Source: Lasiosphaeria ovina (Eukaryota > Ascomycota > Sordariomycetes > Sordariales > Lasiosphaeriaceae). From it: 64,000 nt of DNA. A model generated the notes under the pieces. The model was given only the letters and a program-made list of their open reading frames with translations, searched no databases and had not been told where the DNA came from. Positions 54,108-64,000 of the stretch are shown one piece after another. Both the position numbers and the translations under genes were made by a program. Each line of letters opens with the position of its first letter. Position 1 is the first letter of the stretch. The stretch is taken from contig JAULSN010000004.1 of NCBI GenBank assembly GCA_033439765.1, positions 3,544,001 through 3,608,000 of the forward strand. Direction: 5' to 3'.

Positions 54108-56560
54108 GGTAAGATTATCGGCCTGTGCGGTCAGGCTCGGCGTCGTCCAGGAACCTAGAAAAGACAACCCCAAGGCTTGACACGGCAGCCCCTTGAATAA
54201 ATAGGAGTTGGAAGAGGAGAGCACGGCGGCGCTTGCTGCCTTCCCCAAAGGCCCAAGGGGATCCTATGCTGCAATGGGACATGATATGCTGGTTGCGGGG
54301 CCGGGCTGACCAGAGGCTACAACTGTATGCACGCACATACTGTGCATACATACACACACATGTACGTCTTGTCCTGTCTCGGTCGAGGCATAGCCGGCCA
54401 AGTTCCCGGGCACATCGCAATGGTCCCACATGGATGACGGCTACGAGTGCTGCATGGCGCCCGCCATGTGTACATACGTGCTCGGCAAGAGGGACTGCCG
54501 CTTGGAGACGCGAGACGCCAATTGCGGCGCCTCATTCGTTCGCTGCAGGCGCGGCACCCGAGATTTGTGGCCGTGTGGCTAGGAACCACATTGGACCACA
54601 CTGCACCACATCAGCCCAGCCCAGCCCAGCCCAAAGCCCAAAGCCAGAAGCGAGCAACGTGCAAGTAAGTTACCGTCACCGTCACCGTCGCCGCCACCGT
54701 CACCTTCGCCTTCCGGCATAGGCTGCCTGCCCGTACCAAGCGGCAGGGCACGCGGGGAGACTGGGGGCGTCCGTTCCCAAGGCTTGGAAGAAATAAATCA
54801 GGTTTGGAGCTCCATTCCCAGGTGTGGTATCTGTGCCTGTGCCATGTAGCCCAACGTCGCATTACACCTCCACTGACGCGGTGAGCCGTGCTCGGTGATC
54901 TGGCGTAGTGTGCTCCGTCAGAAGGCAAGGTTGTAAGGCGTGGCCGTGTTAGCGATGCAACACGACGTGATCAGCCATTGCTGAATAAATTGGTCTGAAG
55001 GGGAGAAACGAATGAAGTCCGGGAGAGGTGCTGCAAACCCTCCACTCTTGGCAGGGCCGGGGAGGGGAGCTAGGCTCAGATCGGGAGTAAGCACCTTAAT
55101 TCAGATCTGCTGTATGTACTCAAGGTACTGTACTGTAATGCTGCAGCGACACGACAGCCTATCACGTCCACCTGACGTCCCGCCTGCATCAATTCGCCGT
55201 CCAACCCAGCAAAGCAAGGCACCCCGGCATCACCGTATATAAAGTTATAACGGAATCCAAGTATAATACAACTTCAAAGCCATATATGGTGTCTTCCGGA
55301 CGAGCGAGCGAAAGCGGTAGCCAACGAGGAACCATGTAACGCCACGCGGCCATGGCTATACATGAGCAATGCCGCAGAAATCCAATTCGGAAAAAGAAAA
55401 GAAAAGAATATTTGACACCCGAGGGCTGACCGCGATCGACGACGCCATCTCGACGATCGCCATCTCCTTCAGGGCGCTCCGTGTCGGCCAGGAACTAGAT
55501 CGCCGATTAGGTACTCCGTAGGATACCTGACATCCATATTCAGTACATACCTACTCCGTAGATGGGTAGGTGTATATATACGTGCAAATTCCAAAAGAAT
55601 TGTCCCGACGCAAGCGCCCTTCCACAAGCAAACCAATTCCGTTTTCAGCAAGATACCTAAGTACCGGGCAACCTCGTCGTCGAGTAGTGAATTTTAGCTA
55701 AGCTCACCATGAGGATTATATCTGCTGGTTGTCTCTGTAATCCGAGTATATCGTAACAAACATTCTGACCGGCCTTGCATACCAACAAGCCGGCCGGCTA
55801 GCAAGCCACACACAACACAACCAGAAGAGGAGTCCAGCATCATCTCAGGTATCTTACATATCTCACGTATCCTCACGTCCCGACCCATTCAGACTTTTTC
55901 ACTCAGTACCAAGTAGTTGGAACAAATCCAGCATTGACAATAGCAGACTGACATAGCCTCCATTTATTGTCAAGGTAAGGTGCAGCACAGCACTTACGTA
56001 GCTAAGGTACCTACCTACCTAGGTAGCTCCTACCTAGTCACAACACTTCACCACCTATACCCGTAAAGAATCTCCTTTCAGTTCGCGAGGAATTGGTGTC
56101 GCATAAAAAAAAAACTACCTGACTGGCTGACTGACTGACTGACCGACTGACGTATGTATGTGCCGTGCAATGCTGTCTGTGTGTGCGCCGTACACAAAAA
56201 AAAGAAAAGAAAAAAAAACAGAAAAGCTGGGGTATTGATGAATGTTTTTCCCTGTCAACCCAAAAACGACAAAAAAAAACCCAAAACTAAACCAACGATG
56301 GAAAAAAGAGAGATCCCGAGGGAGAAGTACGAAAAAAGGAAAAAGGAGAAAAGGAGAAAAAAAGAAGAAAAAAAACCGTCCACATATGGACAGACTCAAA
56401 ATGCAGGGTACCGACGTGTCCTCCCACCTCCTCTGTGATATCAATGACCGACCTCCTATCCCATTCCGTGCCCGTCCACACGCCCAACCACCCCATCCTG
56501 TACGTACGCACTACCATGTATTCTTCTTTCCTAAATGCAATGCGCATGCAAATGCAATAA
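54108..56560. other. Intergenic region, 2.4 kb, between tandem minus-strand genes
   Basis: No gene supported. The left part is the GH3 promoter. It holds a CACCGT-type tract (54671-54705), two TACTCCGTA words (55512, 55552), palindromic CTACCTAGGTAG near 56015, and A-rich text at 56190-56385. Confidence 0.5.
54671..54705. repeat. CACCGT hexamer repeat
   Basis: About five tandem units of ACCGTC or a close variant. Confidence 0.75.
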
Positions 56561-59500
56561 TCAACCCTGGCGCCTAAAGAGGCGCTTGGTGGCGCCGACC
56601 TTGCCAATCTCGCCAAACTTGCTGTCGATGGAGTTCGGCTCGGGGGCCTTGCGCTCGCCGCTAGCGATGCGGACCTTCTCCTTGACGCTCTCGACCCAGG
56701 CCTTGCTCTCCTCGCTCATCTCGATCTGCTTGGCCCGCGGCCCCGCCATGCCGAGCGAGCTCTCTTCCTCGGCCCAACTAAGCCGCGAGCTCGACCGGGA
56801 CCGCGGCGATCCCCCGGATGACGGGCTGTCTGCCTGGCTGACCGACGCGAGCGGTGTCTTCGGCTGGGTGCTGCCGCCTCCTGCAGCGTCCTCGCCCGCA
56901 GGTCTCCTACTCTTGCGGACGTTGAGGGGCGTGACAGGGCTGTGCAGGTCTTGGGCCGATTCCGGTCGGCTTGGTGGTGTAGAGGTCGCGCGGCCGGTCA
57001 GGACCCGAGGAAGGTCCTTGATCTCCACCTTCCCTTCCACTCCAGAGCGGCGGCCGTGGTGGCTGGCGTATTCCTTCAGATACTCGCCCAAATCGGCCCA
57101 GCCTCCACCAACTCGTACCATGACTCGCTCACCGCGCTCACCAACGCACCTTATGAACAGCTTTATCGGGGGTTCGCCGCTGGACCTGGAAAGGTGATAC
57201 AGCTTGATCTCCGAATTGCCTCGTTGGTGACCGTGACGCGGCCGAGAGTTGCGGACGAATGCCGGGGCCAGTGTGAAAGACGGCGTTCCAGCCCTGGAAG
57301 ACATGTTGGAAGTCGTCGATAGGCTGGAGTGGCTGCGTACGTTATAGTCGTGCTTTGCCGCCTTTCGGGTCGGCATTGTAAAGTCTGGCGGATTGAGATT
57401 TATGGGCGTCGGCTCCGATGTCAGGCGAATCTTGGCAGGCAGGTTCTCCAAGATCTCGCTGATCTGCTGTTGGAGCTGATCGTCTGCATCGGCACTGGCC
57501 GGGCTGCTCTTGCTGGGACTCCCAGTCTCTCGATCACGGTCCATTCCGAGGAAGGATTTGAGTGGAGTTTTTGGTGAGTCCGTATAGTCCGGCAGGTCTA
57601 TCACTGCGGGAGTGTCGTTGAAGCTCACCGACAGCGACCTTGTGCTGGATCGGAATGTTGGCGGAGAGCTCGGCGGACTGCCATCGTCGCTAGGAATAAC
57701 TTCAGGCTCCGCGTTCCTGAGACGGGCAATCTCCGGAGTGCCATAGTCTAGCTGGTCGCTGGAGAAGTTCATGAACCCGCTCTGGAGTCCATGTACGATA
57801 GTTGACGTGTTGGACATGTCGCTGCCACGCCTTGGGCGAGGGAGGGCAGGGAGCTCGGGCTCTGGCACTTCGACCTCAGAGGCGTCGTCCAGATCGAAAT
57901 CGAAATCGAATTGGCCTGGCGTAATACCCATATTACCTCTCTCCGGGGATCCATGGTCTGCCTGTGCCAACTCGGAGGCCTCAAATCCATCATCGCTATC
58001 ATAGTGAATCTCCTTGCCGCTCAAGTGGGCCCCGTCAACCTGCGACCCTTGGAATACATGGGCACCGTACTCGTCGCGCACATCGGCCGCATCTTCGTCT
58101 GCTGGCTCAATTGGGGACTCTTCTAGCCCGGAACGGAGGGACTGCACGAGTCGTCCGACATTCAGGGGCTCGATCGGCTCCTCAGGGGGAAGATGAACCT
58201 TGATAACTGGTGGCGAATCTGGCTTCAGCACGGCGGACGTATTTACTGACGTCAAGAGCTCAGACTGGCCATCGGGATACTGCGAAAAGTCTCCATCAGG
58301 AGTTAGAGGTTCCGAAGGAGACGATTCCACCGGGGTCCCGGTTGGTGAAACCGATGTTGGCGCAATTGTTTGGATTGCATCGACTTTGGGAGCGGACTCG
58401 GAAGTGGCGCTGCCATTTGCTGCAGGGTGGTCTCCCTCCTCTGCTGGTACGGCTGCGGCCGCGGAGGTCGGGGCAGGTATTGTTTCGCGCATGATCTTCG
58501 ACCAGTCGGCTTCCCTGATCTTGTGCTCGCAGACAACAGCCCACTCGCCGTATCCGCGCTCCAGCGCATCCATGCGGTCGATCCATTCCTCGGGGAGCGT
58601 ATCCTCAGTGCCCTCGAGCATGTCTAGCATGGCGTCGAGATCACGACCCGCCTTGGCAACCTTGCGCTCCAAAACAGACTTCATCACCTCAAAGTCATTG
58701 CGCGAGAGGGTCGTCGGCTGCACGGCGGGAGCGCCTTTCGGACTCCCGTCGCCGCCCTCGGACGATTTCGAGCCCAAGACAATTGCGTCCCACCCAGACT
58801 GGATGGCCACTTCAGCGTCGTCCAGGGACGTCAAGAAAGCGGGGATCATGCGGAGCACGGCGAGGCGGAGGTTCCAGACATTCAGTAGTCTGGTCAGTCT
58901 GGACAGGCTGGGCAGCGTCTGCATGACGGTTGCCGTGATCATAGCGGTCAGGTCGTCCATCCTCGCGTAGTAAGAGAGTGACGACGACGACGCCACGGAG
59001 CGGTCCGGGTCCACCATGGGGGAGCCGGGGCGCGAGAGCGGCATGATGTGATTGTGCAGAACCTGGTTCTTGATCTCCTCGACATCGAGTTCCTCCATGC
59101 TCTGGCTTATCTCGTCGATCCTCCTCTCGAACAAGGCCACGTCCGAGGTCGGGAGGCTGCCGAGATATAGCCCCTTGTTCATAGCCAACCACTGCTCGTC
59201 TTCGGCGGTCGAACTTGAGCCGGCGGCAGTGGACTGGAATAGCCTCCTCCTCTTCGGGACGGGTATTTCAAAGCCGGCCGAGCCGCGACCAGCGGGCCAT
59301 GGCCAGGCCGAGAGGTCATCCACCCACTCTTGGATGCTCTTGGCGGCCACGGCAGTCCTCATGGCAAACGCCTGCTCGGAAGGGGTGGCGGTGTCAATGC
59401 AGGCCTTGAGGGCGCCCGAGGGGTTTCGGAGGGCGTCGACGGCGGTTCGCGGGGTGAGGTTGGCGAGGAAGTCATCGCTGAATCGCTGGCGGGTGGGCGA

Positions 59501-59575
59501 ATCGGGAGTGGTTCGGGGCTGCTGGTGACCTCGCGGCGCGAGCAGCGCGTGGGAGAGGGACGGAGTGTCGTTCAT
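56561..59575 (-). CDS. Large GAS2/GAR-domain protein, putative microtubule binder
   Basis: Single exon, 1004 residues. Seen: an N-terminal helical region (residues about 40-400, with LFERRIDEISQSMEELDVEE and LTRLLNVWNLRLAVLRMIPA), a long acidic Ser/Pro-rich middle, and a GAR-type domain at about 790-835: PPIKLFIRCVGERGERVMVR then VGGGWADLGEYLKEYASHHG. VMVRVGGGW..L.E(F/Y)L is the hallmark of GAS2-type microtubule-binding domains. The tail is Ser/Pro-rich, ending KVGATKRLFRRQG. Family knowledge: GAR domains in animal GAS2 proteins bind microtubules. The cytoskeletal role here is inferred; I do not recognise a named fungal ortholog. Long antisense ORFs here are shadows. Confidence 0.88.
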   Translation of the reverse strand: MNDTPSLSHALLAPRGHQQPRTTPDSPTRQRFSDDFLANLTPRTAVDALRNPSGALKACIDTATPSEQAFAMRTAVAAKSIQEWVDDLSAWPWPAGRGSAGFEIPVPKRRRLFQSTAAGSSSTAEDEQWLAMNKGLYLGSLPTSDVALFERRIDEISQSMEELDVEEIKNQVLHNHIMPLSRPGSPMVDPDRSVASSSSLSYYARMDDLTAMITATVMQTLPSLSRLTRLLNVWNLRLAVLRMIPAFLTSLDDAEVAIQSGWDAIVLGSKSSEGGDGSPKGAPAVQPTTLSRNDFEVMKSVLERKVAKAGRDLDAMLDMLEGTEDTLPEEWIDRMDALERGYGEWAVVCEHKIREADWSKIMRETIPAPTSAAAAVPAEEGDHPAANGSATSESAPKVDAIQTIAPTSVSPTGTPVESSPSEPLTPDGDFSQYPDGQSELLTSVNTSAVLKPDSPPVIKVHLPPEEPIEPLNVGRLVQSLRSGLEESPIEPADEDAADVRDEYGAHVFQGSQVDGAHLSGKEIHYDSDDGFEASELAQADHGSPERGNMGITPGQFDFDFDLDDASEVEVPEPELPALPRPRRGSDMSNTSTIVHGLQSGFMNFSSDQLDYGTPEIARLRNAEPEVIPSDDGSPPSSPPTFRSSTRSLSVSFNDTPAVIDLPDYTDSPKTPLKSFLGMDRDRETGSPSKSSPASADADDQLQQQISEILENLPAKIRLTSEPTPINLNPPDFTMPTRKAAKHDYNVRSHSSLSTTSNMSSRAGTPSFTLAPAFVRNSRPRHGHQRGNSEIKLYHLSRSSGEPPIKLFIRCVGERGERVMVRVGGGWADLGEYLKEYASHHGRRSGVEGKVEIKDLPRVLTGRATSTPPSRPESAQDLHSPVTPLNVRKSRRPAGEDAAGGGSTQPKTPLASVSQADSPSSGGSPRSRSSSRLSWAEEESSLGMAGPRAKQIEMSEESKAWVESVKEKVRIASGERKAPEPNSIDSKFGEIGKVGATKRLFRRQG

Positions 59576-61435
59576 GGCTCCAGAAGCGAATGTGTGGGAG
59601 TCGGCGTCGGCGTTGGCATAAACTGGGGTTGGTGTCGCTAGTAGTCGGGGAGGAGACCGGTGGCGCGCGTCATAGTGCCCTTGCTACGAGCACGGAGAGA
59701 CGGCGGAGGTCTGCGACTGCGGCGAGGATTCCTTCATAGTAACCCAGAGTAGGTAGGTTCCAGGTAGATGGATGACTGACGGTGGTCCGGCAACTGGGTT
59801 GGAAGCTCAGGTCTAATTCGCCGCCGCGTCAAAAAAAAAGGCGTTGCGTTTGTGCCTCTCTGTTGCCCCAGTCCCCGCTTCTCCCAAGCTTATTCCGAAA
59901 CAATTGCCAGCTGACCTGTTCAGGAACAGCACGCACAAGGAGAAAACGCGAGTGCCCCGCTCGACTGTTTCTGAACAGTGAATCTCAACTTGTGTGTGCG
60001 CGCGCGCGCGCGTGTGGAAGCACTGGTAAGCCAGGTGCAGCAGCGGCTGCGGGCGTGTGGTGATATAATGAGTAATGACTGAGGTGGTTGAGTGGGCGGG
60101 TACCTGGCTGGTCCAAGGTTAGGCCTGGAGCATGGGTGACAGACAGGGCAAGGTCGTGCTGAGCTTTGCTTGGCAGCCGCGAGATCGACAGCCCCGAAGA
60201 AAACAAGACAGAAAATAAAACAAAAAGACTGTTCAAAGTACGGCCGGAACAAGACGTCCATCGGTGCATTTCCTCACCCCCAGAAATCTGGTATCCGGGC
60301 GAGAAGCTCGAATGCGACTACGGAATAGACCCGGCGGCTTATTCAAGAGCGACCCGCGGCACACGCACGAAGGCCGTCGATGTGAAACCGTGGGATAATT
60401 GTGGGATAAAATGGCACGAATTGGTAGGTAGGTTCTTATTACGCATTGGCAACCGAGTCCTTTCCAACCAGCAACAATTACACACACACAAATTCACATA
60501 CACATTGAAAAGGCTGAAAAATGAAAAGAGAGAGACAAGTCCCAAACAGTGTATGGTGGGCCGGTGTAATTAGAAGATAAGTCGCGCGAACGATGGGTCC
60601 GATAGCCAGGCGATGAGAAAGCTGGAGATAAAATTGGAGATTTGATTTGCGATTTCGGGGTCCGCCTCCTGACCCCTGTCGGTCCGTTCGTGACCCCTTG
60701 CTCAGAGGCGCATTGGCGACAATTCAATGTCTTGGCACGGAAATTCCCAGGATACTACCTAGGTTCTACGTGTAGCTTCAGTTCATCAAGGCACCTCGAT
60801 GTTTGTTTCATATTGTCCTCCCTCGTAGAGGTCAGGCATATACTTTCGATAACTACCTACACTACCTAGCCAGGCAGGTAAGTAGGGAGGGAAGTAAACT
60901 GAACGCTGGGTAAGACGGATTTTGCCTCAGTCCCTCGATGCAAGACCAAAGTAGACAACATATCCAGGGGACCGAGTGTAAATCCAGTACCACCGAGTGC
61001 GCTGTGTGAATTCCAACACGAAAAACAAATCCAGTGCCTTGAAGCCATCCATCCAATGCCTTGAAGTCATCCATCCAGTGCCTTGAAGCCACCCATCCAA
61101 TGCCTTGAAGTCATCCATCCAGTGCCTTGAAGTCATCCATCCAGTGCCTTGAAGTCATCCATCCAGTGCCTTGAAGTCATCCAAAGCCTTATATGTACAT
61201 AATACCCCTATTCTCCATCACCACGGTAATCTCAACACCTCCTCGAACCGGCTCTCAAGCCACCCCCCGCACATTAAAATGACAAGGGTATCAAAGAATA
61301 CTACAAAAGAAGGAAAAGTAACCCAGGAACGGAGCCTAGGTGCTTGTCTGTAAACGTATTACAGCAGCCATCTCCGTCCATATCAAACACGGGGGAGCAT
61401 CCTGTCCAGATGCGTGCTGGCCTGGCAGCTGTCGT
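59576..61435. other. Intergenic region, 1.9 kb
   Basis: No gene supported. It contains the GAR gene promoter, an alternating GC/GT run near 59992-60015, CTACCTAGG-type words near 60757 and 60854, and the minisatellite at 61031-61182. Confidence 0.5.
61031..61182. repeat. 22-bp minisatellite, seven units
   Basis: Seven tandem units of CCAGTGCCTTGAAGTCATCC plus AT start at 61031, 61053, 61075, 61097, 61119, 61141 and 61163. Variants are A for G in CCA(G/A)TG and CC or TC after GAAG; the last unit is incomplete. Confidence 0.93.
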
Positions 61436-64000
61436 TCATGCTCCGATTGGCGGTCCCCCAAAGACTCCCACGCCTGGAAACTCACGGGTCGTATTGGCGT
61501 AGGAAGTAGACTCATGGCCGGGCGTCTGCTCTGTGTCATAGAACACGTTAATGAACTGCTCGTCGTTATTGCTGACACCTTCGGCTGGGTAGTGAAGCCA
61601 AGAGTCAAAGTTGAATTCGGCATTTGTCTCTGGATGGGACGAGTCAGCTACGCCTTCCTGCCCATTGTGTCCTCCCGTAGGCAGGTCTGTCACGTCGCTA
61701 AATATCGGATCCTTCATAGCCGGCGGCGTCATTGCCATCGCCATTCCACGAGCCGGCTCTAATTGGGTGGGATTGGCCTCGGCGCTATAGAACCTGTGCA
61801 TCATGCTAGGGTCTAATGGCAGCTGGAACTTGGCGACGTCAAGATATGTCGCGTTCTCGGCCGGCGGCGTCACCGAATTCGCCATCTGAACCGGCCTTTC
61901 CCATGGTCTCGAGCTCGCAGCTCCATCCTGCAGCCAGCTTCCGTCAAGGCCGAATCTTGCCAATGCGGCAGTCAAGAATTCAAGCCCAAAGCTGGCAGCA
62001 GGGTAGCTCTCGCTGAGGACTTTCATCACTTCAGCGCCGTCCCTAAAGTTGTCTTTGGCGCGATGGACAACAGCGGGATCCTCATCCCGGATATAATAGA
62101 GTTGAATGAGCAGGGCAGGCAAAAAGACAGTGACTCCAGTAGTTGGTATGTATCTATCCAAGCCGAGCCGATGTAGCTCTCTACCCAGTGTAATATTCTG
62201 ATCTGCCGCGTGGTTTACTCGTTTTTTAGCCAGCTCTTGGACCTCGGCCGACCCGGGTGGAATTGGAAATTGGGGCGCTGGTAGGAACTGTGGCCGGTGC
62301 AACGCCGAAAAGGTGGTGTGATAAATCATGTGGAGAAGGCTGCGATGAACCGCAACCGCCTTTTTGCCTTCCTCGATATCTGCTAGCGTCAGTGGCCGGC
62401 GTACGCAGCAATCTGGGAGGTTATTGAGCCACCCTTCCAACTCGTCATGGACCTTCTCGACGACCATCCTGTTAGAGAGACTCTTTTTCGGATACAGCAG
62501 CAAGCTGACATCGTTGTTTGGTTGCAAGATCTCGCTCGTGATTACCGTGTACTGCGCGTCTAGCATGTGACTAATACAGACGCACAGTTTTGCCTTCTCG
62601 ATGCACATCATAGCCAACTGATGCTGCATGGTCGTGTCTCGGAGTAGCACGCACTGAGGCGCTATATCGACAGCGATAACCCGGATGTCGAAGTCGGACT
62701 CTTGCAACATCGGTACGGAACAATCCTCCTCCTTGATCCGAGTGGGCCGCCGCATCCCGAGAGCCACGAGGCGGTCTCGCATGTACAAAGACCACCAAAT
62801 CCGCTTCCTCAGACCGTAGTCTCTGGGGGGCACGGGGAGGGTTTTTGGATCGCGATGGAGACCAGACATTAACGCGAGTGAGACGGCAATGCCTAGCCAG
62901 TGCCAAGTATCCTTTGACTCGTTTGGTGTCTCGTACCAATAAGTCATCATCAGCAAGGACTGCACTAGGACCATATTGTCCGTCTCGTAGTCCATGTCGT
63001 AGATAATCTAGATACTCCTGGTCAGCAACAGGGCAGGCGAGGGCAAAGATTAAAAGGGAGAGACTGCTGACTTTGACCCTGGAGAAGAAATATTTCCGGG
63101 CCTCTTTCCTGCTCGTGTAGCCGGATTCTCTGAGGATTCCAGCGTCTACAAAGGCGGCACCGGCGAACAATACAGCCTGGTAGAGAAGCAAGCTGACTTT
63201 GTCATTTTGGCCATCTCTCTGACTGACGACGCCGAGGAATTTGTCCAGGTCCAGAACGGGTATGTACGGATGCACAAACTCGACAAATGCGCTGATCAGC
63301 GCGCTTTCGAGTTTTGGGACCGGGAGTGCCAGAGCATCCTTGCGCCGCAGATATTGCAGGTCAGCCTCATCTATTTTGGCTGGGAATGGCTTCATGAACG
63401 GCAGCAGTTCGTTTCCAACATCCGGTAAATCTGGCAAATCCGGCATTGGACCGGCCCGAGGGCGAGGGTTCGAGTTGCCAAACGACGTCGATTGGTTAGG
63501 GGCCGGGTGGGAACACTGGTAATGTCCGTTGGGGCCGCTAAATTGGGGAGCGAGCACACCCGCCGGTGTTCTATAATTCCGAAAAGCTGCCGTTACGCCA
63601 AGTCAAGTCAGCAAAACAGGGATCCCCATCGCCATATCCTAAATCTACATTTTGGCATGTGATTTTGTTTTTGGTGGGCGCCTGCACGGCATCTATCTGT
63701 GCAGATGACTTGGGATGACTGCACTGGACAGGGGGGGTTGCTTGGCCGGCAAATGACGTGAACCGGCCTGGAGGGAATGCGAGAATGCGCCTTTTAACGA
63801 AAAAAGAAGAAATCAATGGGATGGGGCGAAGCTTACCGAGTATTTGAGAAGCTCGTTGGGCGTCTAGATGGGCGCCATATTGCATTCTGGCGCCGCCGGC
63901 GCCGCGTTGAGACAGAGCAGTCTGAGCCTCAAGCAGGTCAGCGGCAGCCATGGGTATCAGGCCGCCCGTCGGCTGCGATGCCTCGGCATTGTCGGTGCTC
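61436..64000 (-). CDS. CTF1-beta/Far-like fungal transcription factor, C-terminal part
   Basis: Cut by the right window edge. Exons (minus): from beyond 64000 to 63837, 63586-63072 and 63007-61436; joins phase 1 and phase 0. Seen: ALISAFVEFVHPYIPVLDLD, VSLLLYQAVLFAGAAFVDAG, then MVLVQSLLMMTYWYETPNES and DTWHWLGIAVSLALMSGLHR of the fungal_trans domain, followed by LRKRIWWSLYMRDRLVALGM and RRPTRIKEEDCSVPML. A long tail ends GVFGGPPIGA. Family knowledge: these regulators (cutinase factor CTF1-beta, FarA/FarB) carry an N-terminal Zn2Cys6 finger and control fatty acid and cutinase genes. The finger is outside the window, so its presence is inferred. Target genes are not known. Confidence 0.85.

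Noticed and set aside
61031..61182. CRISPR-like array
   Set aside because: The units are directly adjacent without spacers, so it is a minisatellite in a eukaryotic genome.

Overview
The window is nuclear DNA of a filamentous ascomycete (Pezizomycotina, most likely Sordariomycetes). The basis is short GT..AG introns with CTAAC-type branch points, GC-rich coding against AT-richer spacers, fungal gene families (CFEM-type secreted protein, CTF1/Far-type transcription factor, PQ-loop Any1, class II eIF4E) and decayed TA-flanked miniature transposons. There are no bacterial operons, CRISPR arrays or rRNA/tRNA genes that I can support. The species cannot be named from sequence alone.

Layout, left to right: 3' end of GEP4 (PGP phosphatase); a conserved SANT-like unknown; CutC; a secreted repressible-type alkaline phosphatase with a phosphate-type CACGTG promoter site; an ANY1-like PQ-loop protein; a second Myb-like unknown; methylenetetrahydrofolate reductase (-); class II eIF4E; the tri-snRNP factor SAD1/USP39 (-); UTP13 (-); an unknown multi-pass membrane protein; MHF1/CENP-S (-); PGA2; MTR2; RAM2 (-); mevalonate kinase (-); RPL38 (-); a CFEM-type secreted protein interrupted by an in-frame TGA (-); STE24; mitochondrial bL34; a GH3 beta-glucosidase (-); a large GAS2/GAR-domain protein (-); and the C-terminal part of a CTF1-beta-like transcription factor cut by the right edge (-).

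Most genes are housekeeping and independently transcribed. One functional theme is that mevalonate kinase, the shared prenyltransferase alpha subunit RAM2 and the CAAX protease STE24 lie within about 13 kb, covering supply of isoprenoids, prenylation and CAAX processing. Several small genes (MHF1, PGA2, RPL38, MTR2, the CFEM gene) only appear after splicing short exons.

The spacers hold four related copies of a roughly 245-275 bp TIR element with TA flanks, a seven-copy 22-bp minisatellite, a long GT microsatellite, duplicated leader-like blocks near 11.4-11.8 kb, and four exact copies of a 9-mer, TACTCCGTA. The best leads are the CFEM gene with a mid-gene stop, the about 220-residue N-terminal extension of RAM2, the microexon needed to keep the GH3 gene in frame, and STE24 introns that can be retained without breaking the frame.
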